64,000 nucleotides of DNA from Vibrio hannami (GCF_029589055.1 NZ_JARQZP010000003.1:1674001-1738000), one strand, 5' to 3'. Counted from the stretch's first letter, positions 18,449 to 27,914 are shown. The notes: generated from the letters alone by a model not told the origin. A program made the numbers and translations.

Positions 18449-21400
18449 ATGTTTAAAGCGACTAACGTGTTGAATCCAGAGTTTACGGAGCAACCGCTTC
18501 AACAACTTTGGGCGTTGATCTCGCCATTGTATATGGTGGATGAAACAAGTTGGCTTGAAGAATTATTACCCCTGGCAACACCAACGGATACTGAGAAAAA
18601 GGTAATAGAACAAAAAACTGCATCGCTTATTGAAACTATTCGGGCAGACAAAAACTCTATTCAGATGATAGACGCGCTGTTGCTCGAATACAGCCTTGAT
18701 ACCCAGGAAGGCATCTTGCTTATGTGTCTGGCTGAAGCCCTGATGAGAATACCAGATAGCCATACTGCAGATGCATTAATCAGGGATAAGTTAAGTGTCG
18801 CAGACTGGAAGTCTCACCTACAGAACTCTGATTCGGTTTTTGTTAATGCTTCCACCTGGGGGCTGATGCTTACCGGTAAAGTTGTCGGTCTGGCGGATGA
18901 GAAAAACCAGTCTCCTGCAAAAGCCGTTAATAGGCTGGTAAATAAGATGTCTGAGCCGGTGATTCGTCAGGCGATGCATCAGGCAATGAAGATCATGGGC
19001 CACCAGTTTGTACTGGGCAGAACCATTAAAGAAGCGCAGGATAACGGTAAAAAAAATACCGAGAGCGGCTATAGACACTCTTACGATATGCTAGGAGAAG
19101 CGGCATTAACGACAGCCGATGCGGATAAATACTTCCGTGATTACCTGTCTGCTATTGAGTCGATTGGAGCTTCTTCGCTTCAATCAAGTGCTTCTGTTTC
19201 TATTAAGCTTTCTGCTCTGCATCCGCGTTATGAAGTAGCCTGCGAAGAGCGAGTGATGACAGAGCTCTATGGCACAATACAGAACCTGATTAAAAAGGCT
19301 CGAGAGTTAGATGTTGCTATTACCATCGATGCCGAAGAGATGGACAGGCTTGAGCTATCGCTAAGATTATTCGAAAAGCTGTATCGTAGTGAAACATCAA
19401 AAGGATGGGGTAAGTTTGGCCTTGTTGTACAAACTTATTCCAAGCGAGCATTACCAGTTCTTACATGGCTTACAACACTGGCAAAAGAGCAGGGCGATTT
19501 AATCCCCGTGCGTCTGGTGAAAGGCGCTTACTGGGATAGTGAAATAAAATGGGCTCAGCAGTCTGGTTACGAAAGATACTCGGTATTTACCCGCAAAGAG
19601 GCGACAGATGTTTCTTATTTAGCATGTGCAAGATTCCTTCTTAGTGAGCATGTAAGGGGTAATATCTATCCTCAATTTGCCAGTCACAATGCTCAAACGG
19701 TTACTGCCATTTCGGTAATGGCTGCTCATAATGAATTCGAATTCCAGCGCCTGCATGGTATGGGTGAGTCGCTATACAACCATGTCCGTGAGGCCTACCG
19801 TTGCGATGTGCGTATCTATGCACCAGTTGGAAACCATAAAGATCTATTGCCTTATCTGGTTAGAAGGCTGTTAGAAAATGGGGCCAACAGTTCGTTTGTT
19901 CATCGTTTAGTCGATGCCCGATGCCCAATTGAGTCTTTAACTCAACATCCGGTCGATGCGCTGCTTTCGATGGATACGTTGCACAACGATAAGATTCCTT
20001 TACCACCTGCTATCTTCTCTGAACGCCTGAACTCTGCTGGAGTTAATGTTGATATAGATAGTGAACTAGAGCCTTTTGAAAAGGAAGTGAACGCTTACTT
20101 AAATAGCACCTGGTTCGCTAGTCCGGTGATCAACGGAACTGCCATTTCCGGAACGATGATCAAGGATGAAGATGCTTCTGAAGTGATCACTGCTCCGTAT
20201 GATCGGAGTAAAACGGTCGGAAGAGTGGGTTACGCCACCCTTGATCATGTTTCCGAAGCATTTGCGATTGCAGAGAATAAATTTACAGCCTGGAACCGGA
20301 TCCCAGTTGCTGAAAGAGCGGTTTGTCTAAATAACCTCGCGGATCTTCTGCAGGAGAATCTGGCAGAACTAGTGGCTTTATGTCACCACGAAGCCGGAAA
20401 AACCATACATGACAGTATCGATGAAGTACGGGAGGCGATCGATTTTTGCCGCTTTTACGCAAAACAGGATCATGTATTTACGCCCCAAACCGTCTCTGGT
20501 CTGAATGATCAAGTATTAAGTGTCAGTCAAAAGGGACGAGGGGTCTTTGTCTGTATTAGCCCCTGGAACTTCCCGCTGGCTATTTTTTTGGGGCAGATCT
20601 CTGCTGCATTAATAGCCGGAAATACCGTGATTGCTAAACCAGCAGAGCAAACTTGTCTGATTGCAGCAAAAGCATTTGAGCTAATCAAGAAAGCGGGATT
20701 CCCGGATGGGGTTGCGCAACTACTACCTGGTAAAGGGGTTGATATTGGTGCGGCGCTGACTTCTCATCCTAGTGTCGCAGGTGTTGCTTTTACTGGCTCG
20801 ACAGGCACTGCGCAAAAGATCAACGCAACGCTCGCTGAGAGAGAAAACGAACCTGTTCCGTTAATCGCTGAGACTGGCGGGCAGAATGCGATGATCGTTG
20901 ATAGTACAGCATTGCCTGAACAGGTTGTGAGAGATGTACTTCGCTCTGCTTTTGCTTCTGCAGGGCAGAGATGTTCAGCGCTGCGTGTTCTGTTTGTGCA
21001 GGAAGATATTGCAGATCGAGTTATTACACTGATCCAGGGTGCTATGGAAGAGCTGAGTGTTGGTACTCCTTACTTGCATAAAACGGATGTTGGCCCGGTG
21101 ATAGATAAAGCCGCGAAACAGAAGCTACTGGCCCATATCAATGCGATGACGAAGAGTCAGAAGCTGGTTAAACAGCTATCTCTTGGAGATGAGTGCTCTC
21201 AGGGTGATTTTGTCGAGCCTACTGCAATTGAAATCGATGATATCTCTTGCCTGACAGAAGAACAGTTCGGGCCAATTCTGCATATCGTTCGTTACAAGGC
21301 TAAGAATCTCTCTAAGGTGATTGAAGACATCAATAACACGGGATTTGGCCTGACGATGGGTGTGCACAGCCGGAATGAGACAACTTACCGCTGGATTGAA

Positions 21401-21571
21401 AAAACCGCTCAGGTGGGTAACTGCTATATCAACCGGGATCAGGTTGGTGCTGTTGTTGGCGTGCAGCCATTTGGTGGTCAAGGGCTATCCGGTACCGGTC
21501 CAAAAGCGGGCGGCCCGAATTATTTATTCCGATTTACCAAAACGGTTTACGCGCAAGGAGAGGTGTTATGA
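18449..21571 (+). CDS. putA: Bifunctional proline dehydrogenase / L-glutamate gamma-semialdehyde dehydrogenase PutA
   Basis: PutA oxidises proline to glutamate: an FAD-dependent proline dehydrogenase barrel (roughly residues 170-470, with SVKLSALHPRYE and RLVKGAYWDSEIKWAQ) makes P5C, and an NAD-dependent aldehyde dehydrogenase domain (roughly 560-1030) oxidises the semialdehyde. The catalytic Cys is at about residue 842 in AGQRCSALRV, and ETGGQNAMI carries the general base Glu. At 1040 residues it lacks both the N-terminal ribbon-helix-helix DNA-binding domain and the C-terminal ALDH-like domain of E. coli PutA (about 1320 residues). The latter is encoded by the next gene, overlapping by four bases. 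The start ATG has AAGGAG upstream. Confidence 0.95.
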   Translation: MFKATNVLNPEFTEQPLQQLWALISPLYMVDETSWLEELLPLATPTDTEKKVIEQKTASLIETIRADKNSIQMIDALLLEYSLDTQEGILLMCLAEALMRIPDSHTADALIRDKLSVADWKSHLQNSDSVFVNASTWGLMLTGKVVGLADEKNQSPAKAVNRLVNKMSEPVIRQAMHQAMKIMGHQFVLGRTIKEAQDNGKKNTESGYRHSYDMLGEAALTTADADKYFRDYLSAIESIGASSLQSSASVSIKLSALHPRYEVACEERVMTELYGTIQNLIKKARELDVAITIDAEEMDRLELSLRLFEKLYRSETSKGWGKFGLVVQTYSKRALPVLTWLTTLAKEQGDLIPVRLVKGAYWDSEIKWAQQSGYERYSVFTRKEATDVSYLACARFLLSEHVRGNIYPQFASHNAQTVTAISVMAAHNEFEFQRLHGMGESLYNHVREAYRCDVRIYAPVGNHKDLLPYLVRRLLENGANSSFVHRLVDARCPIESLTQHPVDALLSMDTLHNDKIPLPPAIFSERLNSAGVNVDIDSELEPFEKEVNAYLNSTWFASPVINGTAISGTMIKDEDASEVITAPYDRSKTVGRVGYATLDHVSEAFAIAENKFTAWNRIPVAERAVCLNNLADLLQENLAELVALCHHEAGKTIHDSIDEVREAIDFCRFYAKQDHVFTPQTVSGLNDQVLSVSQKGRGVFVCISPWNFPLAIFLGQISAALIAGNTVIAKPAEQTCLIAAKAFELIKKAGFPDGVAQLLPGKGVDIGAALTSHPSVAGVAFTGSTGTAQKINATLAERENEPVPLIAETGGQNAMIVDSTALPEQVVRDVLRSAFASAGQRCSALRVLFVQEDIADRVITLIQGAMEELSVGTPYLHKTDVGPVIDKAAKQKLLAHINAMTKSQKLVKQLSLGDECSQGDFVEPTAIEIDDISCLTEEQFGPILHIVRYKAKNLSKVIEDINNTGFGLTMGVHSRNETTYRWIEKTAQVGNCYINRDQVGAVVGVQPFGGQGLSGTGPKAGGPNYLFRFTKTVYAQGEVL

Positions 21572-22263
21572 GTCATTTAGTCACGTGTTTTTCTGATGCG
21601 GTGATCGCGGGTAAAACCTGGAATCTTTCTGAGTCAGATTTTGTCAGCGAGCACTTATATGCATTCGCCGAAATGCTACCAGAGAATACCAATCAAGGGT
21701 TTCGCTATCAGTTGGCACACGCTCTGCCTCGTTGTGCTGAAGTGAGCCTGATGCCCGGACCTACAGGTGAAACTAACGAGCTTTATCTTTCTGGCCGTGG
21801 AGTTGCACTATTGATTGTGGAGTCTGCTGACTCTCAAAACCAGAAAGCTGTCTTTCAAACTATCGGAGCTCTATTAGGTGCAATATTAAGTGCCGGGAAT
21901 AGTGTCATTCTATGCAGCGACAGTGATGAGCTTAATCGTTCTTTCAGCACTGCTATCGATGCATCTAAATTACCTGCCAATCTGATCCAGCTATGTCCAT
22001 ATGATAGCTATAAGCGCCTGCTGCAAATGGATATCAGAGCTGCAGCATTGGTGGGAAATAAGCAAGCTGAACAGGAAGTTAATAAGCAGCTTGCGACTCG
22101 TTCAGGTGCCATCGTGGCGCTTGTGTCTGAAACGGATCCTGAAGCGCTACAAATGTCTCAGGATCCTAATCTGGTGCTTCGCTTTGTTACAGAGCGAACT
22201 CGCACCATCAATATTACCGCGGTGGGCGGTAACGCATCGTTGCTGGAGTTAGGCGGAAACTAA
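21568..22263 (+). CDS. Stand-alone PutA C-terminal ALDH-superfamily-like domain
   Basis: This 231-residue protein starts within the putA stop (ATGA overlap), so translation is probably coupled. It resembles the last part of long PutAs: I recognise the blocks LMPGPTGETNELYL, IVALVS and FVTERTRTINITAVGGNASLLELG, which in E. coli PutA sit in the C-terminal ALDH-superfamily domain. There is no aldehyde dehydrogenase active-site Cys, so it is not an independent P5C dehydrogenase despite being often named so. In long PutAs this domain seals the substrate channel and the dimer or tetramer interface. Here it would act in trans on the PutA encoded just upstream. That role is inferred. Confidence 0.75.
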   Translation: MSHLVTCFSDAVIAGKTWNLSESDFVSEHLYAFAEMLPENTNQGFRYQLAHALPRCAEVSLMPGPTGETNELYLSGRGVALLIVESADSQNQKAVFQTIGALLGAILSAGNSVILCSDSDELNRSFSTAIDASKLPANLIQLCPYDSYKRLLQMDIRAAALVGNKQAEQEVNKQLATRSGAIVALVSETDPEALQMSQDPNLVLRFVTERTRTINITAVGGNASLLELGGN

Positions 22264-22299
22264 TTCTACCGGTGCATTTATCTCACCTTTTCTTGCTCT

Positions 22300-22318
22300 C
22301 CCCCTCGGTTTGAGGGGG
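22300..22318 (+). other. Intercistronic hairpin before putP
   Basis: CCCCCTC (22300-22306) and GAGGGGG (22312-22318) form a GC-only stem around a five-base loop, without a T-run. It lies between the PutA C-terminal-domain gene and putP and may influence mRNA stability or the relative output of putP. Confidence 0.5.
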
Positions 22319-22350
22319 CACGGAAGAATAAAAAATAGAGGAAAATTTTA

Positions 22351-23844
22351 ATGAGTGTAAATAGCTTTGCTATTACAGCAACCTTTGTTGCTTATTTGAT
22401 TATGATGCTTGTGATTGGTTACGTTGCTTACAAAAGAACGTCCAGCTCAAGTGATTACTTTTTGGGTGGCCGATCTTTAGGGCCATGGCCGGCAGCGCTT
22501 TCCGCTGGCGCATCTGATATGAGTGGTTGGCTTCTTCTTGGGCTTCCGGGTTACGCATATGCTGCGGGTATCGAAGCGTTTTGGTTAGCTGGTGGCCTAT
22601 TATTGGGTACGTGGGCAAACTGGGCATTGAGTGCGAAACGTTTAAGAACTTACAGTATCACGACGAATGCTCTGACTGTGCCTGAGTTCCTGTCTCGTCG
22701 CTTTGCCGATAACTCTAAACTGATTCAGACAATTTCAGCCTTTTTCATTCTCCTTTTCTTCCTGTTCTATACCAGCTCTGGTTTAGTAGCAGGTGGTAAA
22801 TTGTTTGAAACAGTATTTGGGCTTGATTACACCACTGCGTTGATTATCGGTACAGTGTGTGTTGTATCTTATACCCTATTCGGTGGATTCTTAGCGGTTT
22901 CCTGGACTGACCTTGTTCAGGGTCTGTTGATGGCGGCAGCGCTACTGATTGTGCCAATTGCCGCGATGGAAGGCGGATTTGGTCAGTTGGTTACCGATCT
23001 TGAAACCATTAATCCAGAGCTATTAACTCTATGGAATGATTCAAAAGGTGAGCCTCTTTCTGCAATCGCCATTATATCTCTTGCTGCATGGGGGCTTGGT
23101 TACTTTGGTCAGCCTCATATCCTTGCTCGTTTCAAGGCATCACGTACTAATAAAGATCTGACAACTGCCCGTCGTATCGCTGTTATTTGGTCGGGTATCA
23201 GTATGCTAGGTGCGATGTTGGTGGGTGTTGTTGGCCTGGTATACATCACCAATGGTGCTTCTGAAGGTTTAGCGGATGGTGAGAAGATCTTTATGGTTCT
23301 GGTTAATGCCATGTTCCACCCGGTTATCGCCGGTATTCTTCTGGCTGCGATCCTGGCGGCTATTATGAGTACAGCGGATTCTCAGCTACTGGTTTCTTCA
23401 TCTGCGCTGGCAGAAGATTTCTACAAGCAGTTGATCAACAAAGAGGCTTCTTCTGAGCAGGTTGTTCAAGTAGGTCGTATTGGTGTAGTTGTGCTATCTG
23501 TTATTGCTGCGGTACTGGCTGCAAACCCTGAAAGCTCGGTACTGGGACTTGTATCTTACGCCTGGGCTGGCTTTGGTGCGGCGTTTGGTCCTGCAATGAT
23601 ACTGAGCTTGTACTGGCCTAAAATGAATCGTAATGGTGCGCTTGCGGGTATTCTGGTTGGTGGTGTAACTATCGTTATCTGGAAGCAATTGTCAGGCGGC
23701 TGGTTCGATGTGTACGAGATTGTACCGGGTATTATCTTCTCTACTATCGCAATCGTAGCAGTAAGCCTTGTTTCTGGTTCTCCAGAAAAAGAGGTTTTGG
23801 ATCAGCACGAAGAGTTTGAGCGCAAGCTTGTAGAACTTGAGTAA
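22351..23844 (+). CDS. putP: Sodium/proline symporter PutP
   Basis: This 497-residue SSS-family permease has about 12-13 membrane helices and PutP blocks: SSDYFLGGRSLGPWPAALSAGASDMSGWLLLGLPG, LTVPEFLSRRF, GYFGQPHILARF and ILAAIMSTADSQLLVSSSALAEDF (the sodium-binding serines). It imports proline with sodium to feed PutA. It is the third gene of the putA operon, 87 bases after the previous stop and preceded by a short GC hairpin; a good AGAGGAAAA site precedes the ATG. An intrinsic terminator follows. Confidence 0.95.
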   Translation: MSVNSFAITATFVAYLIMMLVIGYVAYKRTSSSSDYFLGGRSLGPWPAALSAGASDMSGWLLLGLPGYAYAAGIEAFWLAGGLLLGTWANWALSAKRLRTYSITTNALTVPEFLSRRFADNSKLIQTISAFFILLFFLFYTSSGLVAGGKLFETVFGLDYTTALIIGTVCVVSYTLFGGFLAVSWTDLVQGLLMAAALLIVPIAAMEGGFGQLVTDLETINPELLTLWNDSKGEPLSAIAIISLAAWGLGYFGQPHILARFKASRTNKDLTTARRIAVIWSGISMLGAMLVGVVGLVYITNGASEGLADGEKIFMVLVNAMFHPVIAGILLAAILAAIMSTADSQLLVSSSALAEDFYKQLINKEASSEQVVQVGRIGVVVLSVIAAVLAANPESSVLGLVSYAWAGFGAAFGPAMILSLYWPKMNRNGALAGILVGGVTIVIWKQLSGGWFDVYEIVPGIIFSTIAIVAVSLVSGSPEKEVLDQHEEFERKLVELE

Positions 23845-23879
23845 TAAAAACAGTTAGTTTTGACGATAAAGTAATCACT

Positions 23880-23912
23880 AAGCCTCTGGTTTGACCAGGG
23901 GCTTATTTTTTG
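23880..23912 (+). terminator. Intrinsic terminator after putP
   Basis: AAGCCTCTGG and CCAGGGGCTT form the stem around TTTGA, followed by ATTTTTT. It closes the putA operon. Confidence 0.85.
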
Positions 23913-24053
23913 TGATGAAGATTAAGTTTTCTGATTTTTTTTCGTTTTCTTGTCTCTTTTTTGCTCAATGCACGCAAACGCATGGATTATTTACATTATT
24001 ATCAGGCTCATTCTTTAACTTTTTACCCAGAATTATTGACGAGGTTCCCAAAA

Positions 24054-24305
24054 ATGCCTGAGCTATATTGCCAGACGTGCAAACAGATAACTCATCACAA
24101 ATCTGTTATGCGCCGCAACGTAGAAGAGACTGTCTCCTTTACAAAAAAATGCACTGATTTTTTTGGACAGATAGTCACAGGTAAGCACTACTACAAAATG
24201 GAACCCCAACACTATTGCCGAACATGTAACTGTCAAAACTTTATGGTTGATTCTTCAGACACGGCTATGACTCAATCTAACCATATCGGCGTACAAATCA
24301 GCTAA
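24054..24305 (+). CDS. Small zinc-ribbon-like protein
   Basis: The 83-residue protein begins MPELYCQTCKQITHHK and carries two CxxC pairs (CQTC near residue 6 and CRTC near residue 60) in a basic, polar context, the pattern of a small zinc ribbon. It has no signal peptide. The ATG at 24054 is preceded by a good ribosome-binding site (GACGAGG); the frame is open upstream to a TTG at 23961, but the family-like sequence starts at 24054. I do not recognise a named family or function. It stands alone between putP and an Lrp-type regulator. Confidence 0.65.
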   Translation: MPELYCQTCKQITHHKSVMRRNVEETVSFTKKCTDFFGQIVTGKHYYKMEPQHYCRTCNCQNFMVDSSDTAMTQSNHIGVQIS

Positions 24306-24428
24306 TTTCAGGTATAAAGCCGCAGGAGTTGCTTTTTCAGGGGCAACATATTTAGAGTGCTAATGCTGTTTACAAGCTCCATTCTGTCGCGTAAGTTTGC
24401 TGTACGATATACGGATATAGCGCGATTT

Positions 24429-24902
24429 ATGGCAGGTACACTAGACAGGACAGATCTGGAAATATTAAGAGTCCTACATTCCAAAGGAAGAATTTCAATG
24501 GTAGAGCTTGCTAAGCAAGTTCACCTCACCACATCCCCATGTTCAGACAGAGTTAAGCGCCTAGAAAAAGAAGGCTTTATCAAGGGGTATCACGCAGAAC
24601 TCAATGCAGAGAAACTCGGGCTGGATGTACAGGTTTTTATCCATATCCGCCTTGATCAATCCAGCTTTTCTGTTTTTGATAAGTTTGCAAAAGAAGTCGA
24701 TTTAATGCCGGAAATAGAAGAGTGTTACTCACTATCAGGTGACTTTGATGCCATGATCAAAGTCAGGGTTAAGGATATGAAAGCGTATCAAGCGTTTATG
24801 TCGGTAAAGCTTGGCAGTTTACCCGGCGTGATTCAAACCCGAAGCGAAGTGGTGATACAGGAGCACAAAACCAGCTTTGGTATTAATCCGGAACAAATCT
24901 AG
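24429..24902 (+). CDS. Lrp/AsnC family transcriptional regulator
   Basis: This 157-residue regulator has an N-terminal winged helix-turn-helix (LDRTDLEILRVLHSKGRISMVELAKQVHLTTSPCSDRVKRLEKEGFIKGYHA) and a C-terminal RAM ligand-binding domain (VFIHIRLDQ ... EIEECYSLSGDFDAMIKVRVKDM). The ATG at 24429 gives the normal family length; in-frame starts at 24357 and 24363 would add a hydrophobic, non-family extension. It may sense an amino acid. Closeness to the proline genes is suggestive but it is on the far side of the putP terminator. Confidence 0.85.
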   Translation: MAGTLDRTDLEILRVLHSKGRISMVELAKQVHLTTSPCSDRVKRLEKEGFIKGYHAELNAEKLGLDVQVFIHIRLDQSSFSVFDKFAKEVDLMPEIEECYSLSGDFDAMIKVRVKDMKAYQAFMSVKLGSLPGVIQTRSEVVIQEHKTSFGINPEQI

Positions 24903-24921
24903 CTTAAACTCCAGTTCTTGG

Positions 24922-24934
24922 TTTACAGTGTAAA
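24922..24934. repeat. Copy of the palindrome TTTACAGTGTAAA
   Basis: This exact 13-base palindrome is also found three times at 1745-1834. Here it lies 23 bases before the start codon of the AlkC-like gene and could be an operator for it. Confidence 0.55.
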
Positions 24935-24957
24935 ATCGAAGTTGCAGGTAACGATCG

Positions 24958-26094
24958 ATGGCAGAACCTTTTAAAAATGTACTCAACCCTAAACTAGTTT
25001 GCGATATGGCTAATCGTTTGCATCGTGTTGATCGCAGCTTCGATAAAAAGGGATTTATCAATACTGTTAATGCTAGTCTTGAGTCCCTTGAGCTAAAGCA
25101 GCGTAGCGATTTGATATGTACTCAGCTGAAAGTATTTCTTCCCAATGATTTTAAGCAGTCAGGAAGTATATTGTTAGAGTCACTGGGAAAAGAGCTCGAT
25201 GATAGCGCGATAGAAAGCGGAATCACAAAAGAGGGGTTGGCTGGCTGGGTCATTATGCCACTTGCAGATTATGTTGCTCGTAACGGTAAAGAGCAGTTTG
25301 GCCTTTCGATGCAGCTCTTAAAAGAGATGACTAAACGCTTTAGCTCCGAGTTTGCTATTCGTCCGTTTCTGGATGAGCAGACGCAAGAAACCCTTACATA
25401 TGTGCATGATTGGGCGAATGATGAAAACGAACATGTTCGCAGGTTAGCCAGTGAGGGTACAAGGCCAAGACTACCCTGGGGAATGAAACTCCAAAAGTTT
25501 GTTCAGGATCCTCTGCCGATATTGCCAATTCTCGAAAAATTAAAAGACGATCCGAGCGAGTATGTTCGCCGCTCAGTTGCCAATAACCTGAATGATATCA
25601 GCAAAGATCATCCCGAACTGGTGACAGAGATAGCCGAAAACTGGTTGGTTAAGGCTAGTAAAGAAAGGCAAAAGCTAGTTCGTCATGCCTGTCGTACGTT
25701 GATTAAATCGGGTCATAAAGGCGCGTTAAAAGCACTTGGTTACGATGGCGCAGAGCTATCTTCTTGTACTCTGATGCTATCTGATACTCAGCTTATTTTT
25801 GGTGGTGCCATTGAGTTAACAGCGAGCATTACCTCTGATTCAGGTAACACTCAGCCTCTGATGGTTGACTATATCGTTCATCATCAAAAAGCCAATGGCA
25901 CCACTTCGGAGAAAGTCTTTAAGTGGAAAGTCGTTGATCTTAAACCTGGCAAAACTCTCTCTTTCAAAAAGAAACACACCATCAAGCCTATTACGACTCG
26001 TGTTTATTACCCGGGTGTACATAAAGTTGAGTTGCAGATCAACGGAGAAGTGGTAGCAGAAAATGCGTTTGAGCTGGTGATGCCAACCACCTAG
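24958..26094 (+). CDS. AlkC-like DNA alkylation repair protein with C-terminal Ig-like domain
   Basis: The 378-residue protein is built of HEAT-like helical repeats (about residues 10-250; for example DWANDENEHVRRLASEGTRPRLPWGMKL and LKDDPSEYVRRSVANNLNDISKDHPELV) followed by a beta-rich domain (about 265-375, LMLSDTQLIFGGAIELTASIT ... YYPGVHKVELQINGEVVAENAFEL) resembling the Ig-like domain of some AlkC proteins. AlkC/AlkD glycosylases remove 3-methyladenine and related lesions without base flipping. The signature WxxDxxxHVRR region supports the family; activity is not shown. A 13-base palindrome sits just upstream. Confidence 0.7.
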   Translation: MAEPFKNVLNPKLVCDMANRLHRVDRSFDKKGFINTVNASLESLELKQRSDLICTQLKVFLPNDFKQSGSILLESLGKELDDSAIESGITKEGLAGWVIMPLADYVARNGKEQFGLSMQLLKEMTKRFSSEFAIRPFLDEQTQETLTYVHDWANDENEHVRRLASEGTRPRLPWGMKLQKFVQDPLPILPILEKLKDDPSEYVRRSVANNLNDISKDHPELVTEIAENWLVKASKERQKLVRHACRTLIKSGHKGALKALGYDGAELSSCTLMLSDTQLIFGGAIELTASITSDSGNTQPLMVDYIVHHQKANGTTSEKVFKWKVVDLKPGKTLSFKKKHTIKPITTRVYYPGVHKVELQINGEVVAENAFELVMPTT

Positions 26095-26129
26095 TCTTGG
26101 TACTTTTGCTGGCAATTACTTTTAGTTGA

Positions 26130-26771
26130 TTACCACGTAAAACTACCACCTAAACTCCAGCTATAATGTGTTTCTTGCCCTTGAGACTTATACGCTGTCG
26201 TTTTTAGATAAGGGGACATTTTCCAGATATTTCCAACACCAACCGTTAGTTCAACCTCATTAGAGCGGAAGTCGCTGTCACTATCCCCCCAAAGCTCGTC
26301 ACTAAACGTTCTTAGTGAATGAGTATAAGTTGAGCTCAAATACCATTTATCGAAGTAGTAACTATATCCGGTATAGATGGAACGCTTATCTCCGGCTTCA
26401 AACTCCCAACCACTGTCATCAATAAGCTCATACTTTCCCCCAAGCTTGACGCTTGAGTTCATAAAAAACTGCGATATAGATAAATCGAGCAGATTGCTTT
26501 TAGTTTTTACACCAAAATCTCCAAGCAGTATGTTGTCCCACTGTGCAAATTCGTAATATCCAGCAACTCTGGTATAAGACTCGAACAGGTGTGAATAACC
26601 ATATCCGACCGCAAACCAGTTCGAAGTGTCTGCACCTACATACAGGTACGAATTATCCTTAATATCTACAGAGTATCCCAACTCAATCACTTCTTCTGAG
26701 TAGCTGAAGCTTAGTCCAGCATTAGCGAAAGCTGGCAATAGCCCTAGTATAGAAATAAGTAATTTTTTCAT
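26130..26771 (-). CDS. Predicted outer-membrane beta-barrel protein
   Basis: The 213-residue protein has a signal peptide (1-18, ending AFANA) and alternating aromatic/polar strands through its whole length (for example YSVDIKDNSYLYVGADTSNWFAVGYGYSHLF), ending in a C-terminal W (GGSFTW), the usual end of a beta-barrel. It loosely resembles small vibrio outer-membrane proteins; I do not recognise a named family. It lies downstream of the lipoprotein gene on the same strand, with a hairpin in between. Confidence 0.6.
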   Translation of the reverse strand: MKKLLISILGLLPAFANAGLSFSYSEEVIELGYSVDIKDNSYLYVGADTSNWFAVGYGYSHLFESYTRVAGYYEFAQWDNILLGDFGVKTKSNLLDLSISQFFMNSSVKLGGKYELIDDSGWEFEAGDKRSIYTGYSYYFDKWYLSSTYTHSLRTFSDELWGDSDSDFRSNEVELTVGVGNIWKMSPYLKTTAYKSQGQETHYSWSLGGSFTW

Positions 26772-26781
26772 TTGGAAAAGG

Positions 26782-26799
26782 GGCTCGGCTAACCGAGCC
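26782..26799 (-). terminator. Hairpin between the lipoprotein and beta-barrel genes
   Basis: GGCTCGG and CCGAGCC around CTAA; on the minus strand it is followed by CCCTTTTCC. It is probably a weak terminator or processing element. Confidence 0.5.
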
Positions 26800-26812
26800 T
26801 ATGATTTAGTGA

Positions 26813-27914
26813 TTATTGAGACACGCGGTTGCGGATAGTGCTGCGAACACGATTTTGATCAACATTGTGTTGAGGTGTGTTCATCATCATTGGGCGAGGG
26901 TTGTTCTGGATATGCTCTTCAAGCTTGCCTTTTACATGATTCCAGCCATGACGCTGAATGTTCCTGATTAGGGCGAGGGTATAGCGGTTTCCTTCTTTTC
27001 CATCTACTCCCATACGGTCAAGCAGATCTCGGCCATGTTTGTAGCACACCTTCGTAAAGTTGCTGCACAGATTCGTGACTAGTATTTAGCTGACCATTAA
27101 CGTAGTTCAGTAACTTCTGTTTCTCTGCTTCAGTAGCAGTGTTATCAATGTGCTTAAGCGCATCTACGACGATGGAGTGCGCAATTGATACGTTTCCGTT
27201 GAACGAGAACGCTAGCAGACCAAGCTTATGCTGATCATCAAGTTGATCGTCAGACAGGAGATAATGGCTCACGACATCGTATGCAGCCTGTTCCATTTTT
27301 TCCTGGTTATAGTGGATCCCTGATGCATACTTTAGATACTCTCCAACCAACTCATCCTGGTTAAGGAGCTTAATTTGTTCTTTCTGTAGGTTTAGGATAT
27401 TGGTGATATCATCTTTTGAAATGTAATCTAGATCCGTGCCTACGCCGAAGTCATAATCTGGTGTAAATGCAAAACGAGTACCGTTAAAAAAGAAGGTTTG
27501 ACCGTTATAGATTACACCAACTCGTCCGTCATCAAGCATACGGGCATAGAGAGTTTCACCATCAGAGTTGACGATAGTGAACTCACGGTCCATATCGCTA
27601 TAACCAACGATTTGGTACTCATTACCTTCAAACCTGATCACTCCGTCAGCATCTACATGGATGTCGCCTATTACATTCCCCCAGTCAGGTGTATCACCGA
27701 AATCCGGTTCTGGGCGATCAGGAACACTATCTTCAGGAGTGAATCCATAATCAGGGTCTACTGGTTCAGGGCGGTCTACTGGCAGGTCTGGTACCGGGCG
27801 GTCAACAACGTGGTCATTATCATGGTCGCTTCCACCAGCATCGTTAGATGAAGAGCAGCCAGCAAGAGCAACAGAACTTGCAATTGCTAGCGCTAAAAGA
27901 GTTTTTTTGTTCAT
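26813..27914 (-). CDS. Hypothetical lipoprotein, reading frame interrupted once
   Basis: The protein has a lipoprotein signal (LAGC, Cys20), an acidic Pro/Asp-rich linker with repeated DRPEP/DRPVP units (about 30-80), a small beta-rich region (VIRFEGNEYQIVGYSD ...) and a helical C-terminal domain. As written the first frame stops at 27018-27020; the remaining C-terminal part (GRDLLDRMGVDGKEGNRYTLALIRNIQRHGW ...) continues to 26813 in another frame that has no start or ribosome-binding site of its own. Removing one base from the TTT at 27038-27040 (AAA in the coding strand) joins them as ...VLQHGRDLLDRMG. Total length would be about 366 residues. I do not recognise the family. Confidence 0.6.

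Noticed and set aside
21568..22263. Independent 1-pyrroline-5-carboxylate dehydrogenase
   Set aside because: Too short (231 residues), no catalytic Cys and no cofactor motif; it matches the non-catalytic C-terminal domain of long PutAs.
26813..27049. Separate small gene after the lipoprotein
   Set aside because: Only a GTG start without ribosome-binding site, overlapping the lipoprotein end; it reads as the lipoprotein's own C-terminus after a one-base correction.
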